Shown here: positions 5,439 through 6,007 of the stretch, in pieces
How positions within the stretch are numbered: the first letter of the stretch is position 1
How the letters are laid out: the number at the start of each line of letters is the position of its first letter
Assembly: GCA_024762375.1 (NCBI GenBank)
Contig: JANTHQ010000135.1
Span: 1-6,007, forward strand
DNA: 6,007 nucleotides
Source of the DNA: Anaerolineaceae bacterium
Lineage (GTDB): Bacteria > Chloroflexota > Anaerolineae > 4572-78
Direction of reading: 5' to 3'
Position numbers and translations under genes: made by a program
Notes under the pieces: model-generated
Database searches by the model: none
Seen by the model: only the letters and a program-made list of their open reading frames with translations
Told to the model about the DNA's origin: nothing

Positions 5439-6007
5439 TGGCTCGCTTTGACGTAACTACGATTGGTGAAGGGCAACTGCGCTACTGTGTCCCGGCTGGA
5501 ACGCGTCTGGAGCAAGTAACCCGGTTTGATGTGTTTGTGTCTGGCACAGAGGCAAATGTTACCAGTTTGCTTTCGCGTTTGGGATGGAAGTGTGGATGGG
5601 TGAGCAGTTTGCCCGATAATCCGCTCGGGCATCGTATTCGCAATGAATATCGGATTGCAGGGCTTGATTTATCGGCAGTAATTTGGGTAGAAACGGGACG
5701 AATCGCCACCTACTATGTGGAATATGCCACCCCACCGCGAACCACCTCCGTTTTGTACGATCGGAAAAACAGTAGTTTCACAAAATTAACAATTAAAGAT
5801 ATCGATTGGGATTATTTGCTTGATACTCGACTGGTGCATCTTTCTGGGCTTACGGTGCCGCTATCGCCATCGCTTCGGCAGATTGTCGTTGAAGCAGCCT
5901 ACCGGGCAAAACGTGCCGGTATTCCCGTTAGTTTCGATATGAATTACCGTAGCTTGCTTTGGACTCCACAAGAAGCGGCAGAAGCGGTCAAACCCATCTT
6001 CAAAATG
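5438..6007 (+). CDS. PfkB-family sugar kinase, 2-keto-3-deoxygluconate kinase-like (3' end outside window)
   Basis: These are the first 190 residues of a ribokinase/PfkB-family kinase (families are usually ~300-340), open to the window edge. My translation begins MARFDVTTIGEGQLRY. Family features: 'VSGTEANVTSLLSRLGW' (34-50) corresponds to the substrate-binding GGxExN motif, with the first Gly replaced by Ser35. 'LYDRKNS' (106-112) and 'SFDMNYRSLLW' (165-175) match the sugar-acid-binding segments of KDG kinases ('YxRKxSA' and 'DxNYRxxLW'), which include arginines that contact the substrate carboxylate in studied KDG kinases. The ATP-site 'GAGD' region lies beyond the window. The ATG overlaps the HAD stop by one base, and AAAGAGGA at 5424-5431 is the ribosome site. 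As the importer delivers unphosphorylated substrate, this enzyme is the likely source of the phosphorylated sugar acid used by the decarboxylase. KDG itself remains an alternative substrate. Confidence 0.88.
   Translation, partial: MARFDVTTIGEGQLRYCVPAGTRLEQVTRFDVFVSGTEANVTSLLSRLGWKCGWVSSLPDNPLGHRIRNEYRIAGLDLSAVIWVETGRIATYYVEYATPPRTTSVLYDRKNSSFTKLTIKDIDWDYLLDTRLVHLSGLTVPLSPSLRQIVVEAAYRAKRAGIPVSFDMNYRSLLWTPQEAAEAVKPIFKM

Noticed and set aside
5435..5709. Two minus-strand open frames opposite the kinase gene
   Set aside because: The + strand reads without stops from 5438 to the window end as a clear PfkB-family kinase, so these are antisense shadows.
1..6007. CRISPR arrays, tRNA or rRNA genes, insertion sequences, riboswitches
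   Set aside because: No direct-repeat arrays, cloverleaf-like segments, transposase motifs or recognisable riboswitch cores were seen on reading both strands. Nearly all bases are in well-supported protein genes.

Overview
The window is a single, tightly packed bacterial operon, with every gene on the + strand. It encodes uptake of a sugar or sugar acid and its breakdown to a pentose phosphate. Both ends are cut: the first gene lacks its start and the last lacks its end. Base composition is moderate (a little under half GC by eye). Proteins look bacterial throughout, with family-1 carbohydrate ABC transporter parts and an AraD-type epimerase of the shorter 'AIADEFG' form rather than the enterobacterial 'HADYF' form. 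That argues against an enterobacterium and is compatible with lineages such as Chloroflexota, Actinomycetota or relatives. The sequence alone does not settle the phylum.

Layout: (1) 1-356, the C-terminal end of a carbohydrate-binding ABC substrate-binding protein. (2) 371-411, a strong stem-loop terminator between the binding protein and the permeases. (3) 439-1359 and 1364-2368, two inner-membrane permeases of the MalF/UgpA and MalG/UgpE types, 4 bp apart; the second carries an unusual insertion in a predicted extracellular loop. (4) 2374-3033, a 3-keto-L-gulonate-6-phosphate decarboxylase homologue (UlaD/SgbH family) with three substitutions at catalytic positions. (5) a 102-bp gap with inverted repeats. 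(6) 3136-3990, an L-xylulose-5-phosphate 3-epimerase (UlaE/SgbU). (7) 3994-4659, an L-ribulose-5-phosphate 4-epimerase of the class II aldolase family (AraD/UlaF/SgbE). (8) a 113-bp gap. (9) 4773-5438, a HAD-superfamily sugar-phosphate phosphatase or phosphomutase. (10) 5438-6007, the start of a PfkB-family sugar kinase resembling 2-keto-3-deoxygluconate kinase.

How the genes fit together: in E. coli, UlaD, UlaE and UlaF convert 3-keto-L-gulonate 6-phosphate to L-xylulose 5-phosphate, L-ribulose 5-phosphate and D-xylulose 5-phosphate. There the first phosphorylation comes either from a PTS transporter (ula) or from a separate kinase after TRAP uptake (yia/sgb, LyxK). Here uptake is by an ABC transporter, which delivers unphosphorylated substrate. 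The PfkB kinase at the end of the operon is therefore the natural candidate for making the phosphorylated intermediate. No ABC ATPase gene and no regulator are visible.

The points most worth a second look are the altered catalytic residues of the decarboxylase, the ABC-plus-PfkB version of the ascorbate/ketogulonate route, and the permease insertion.
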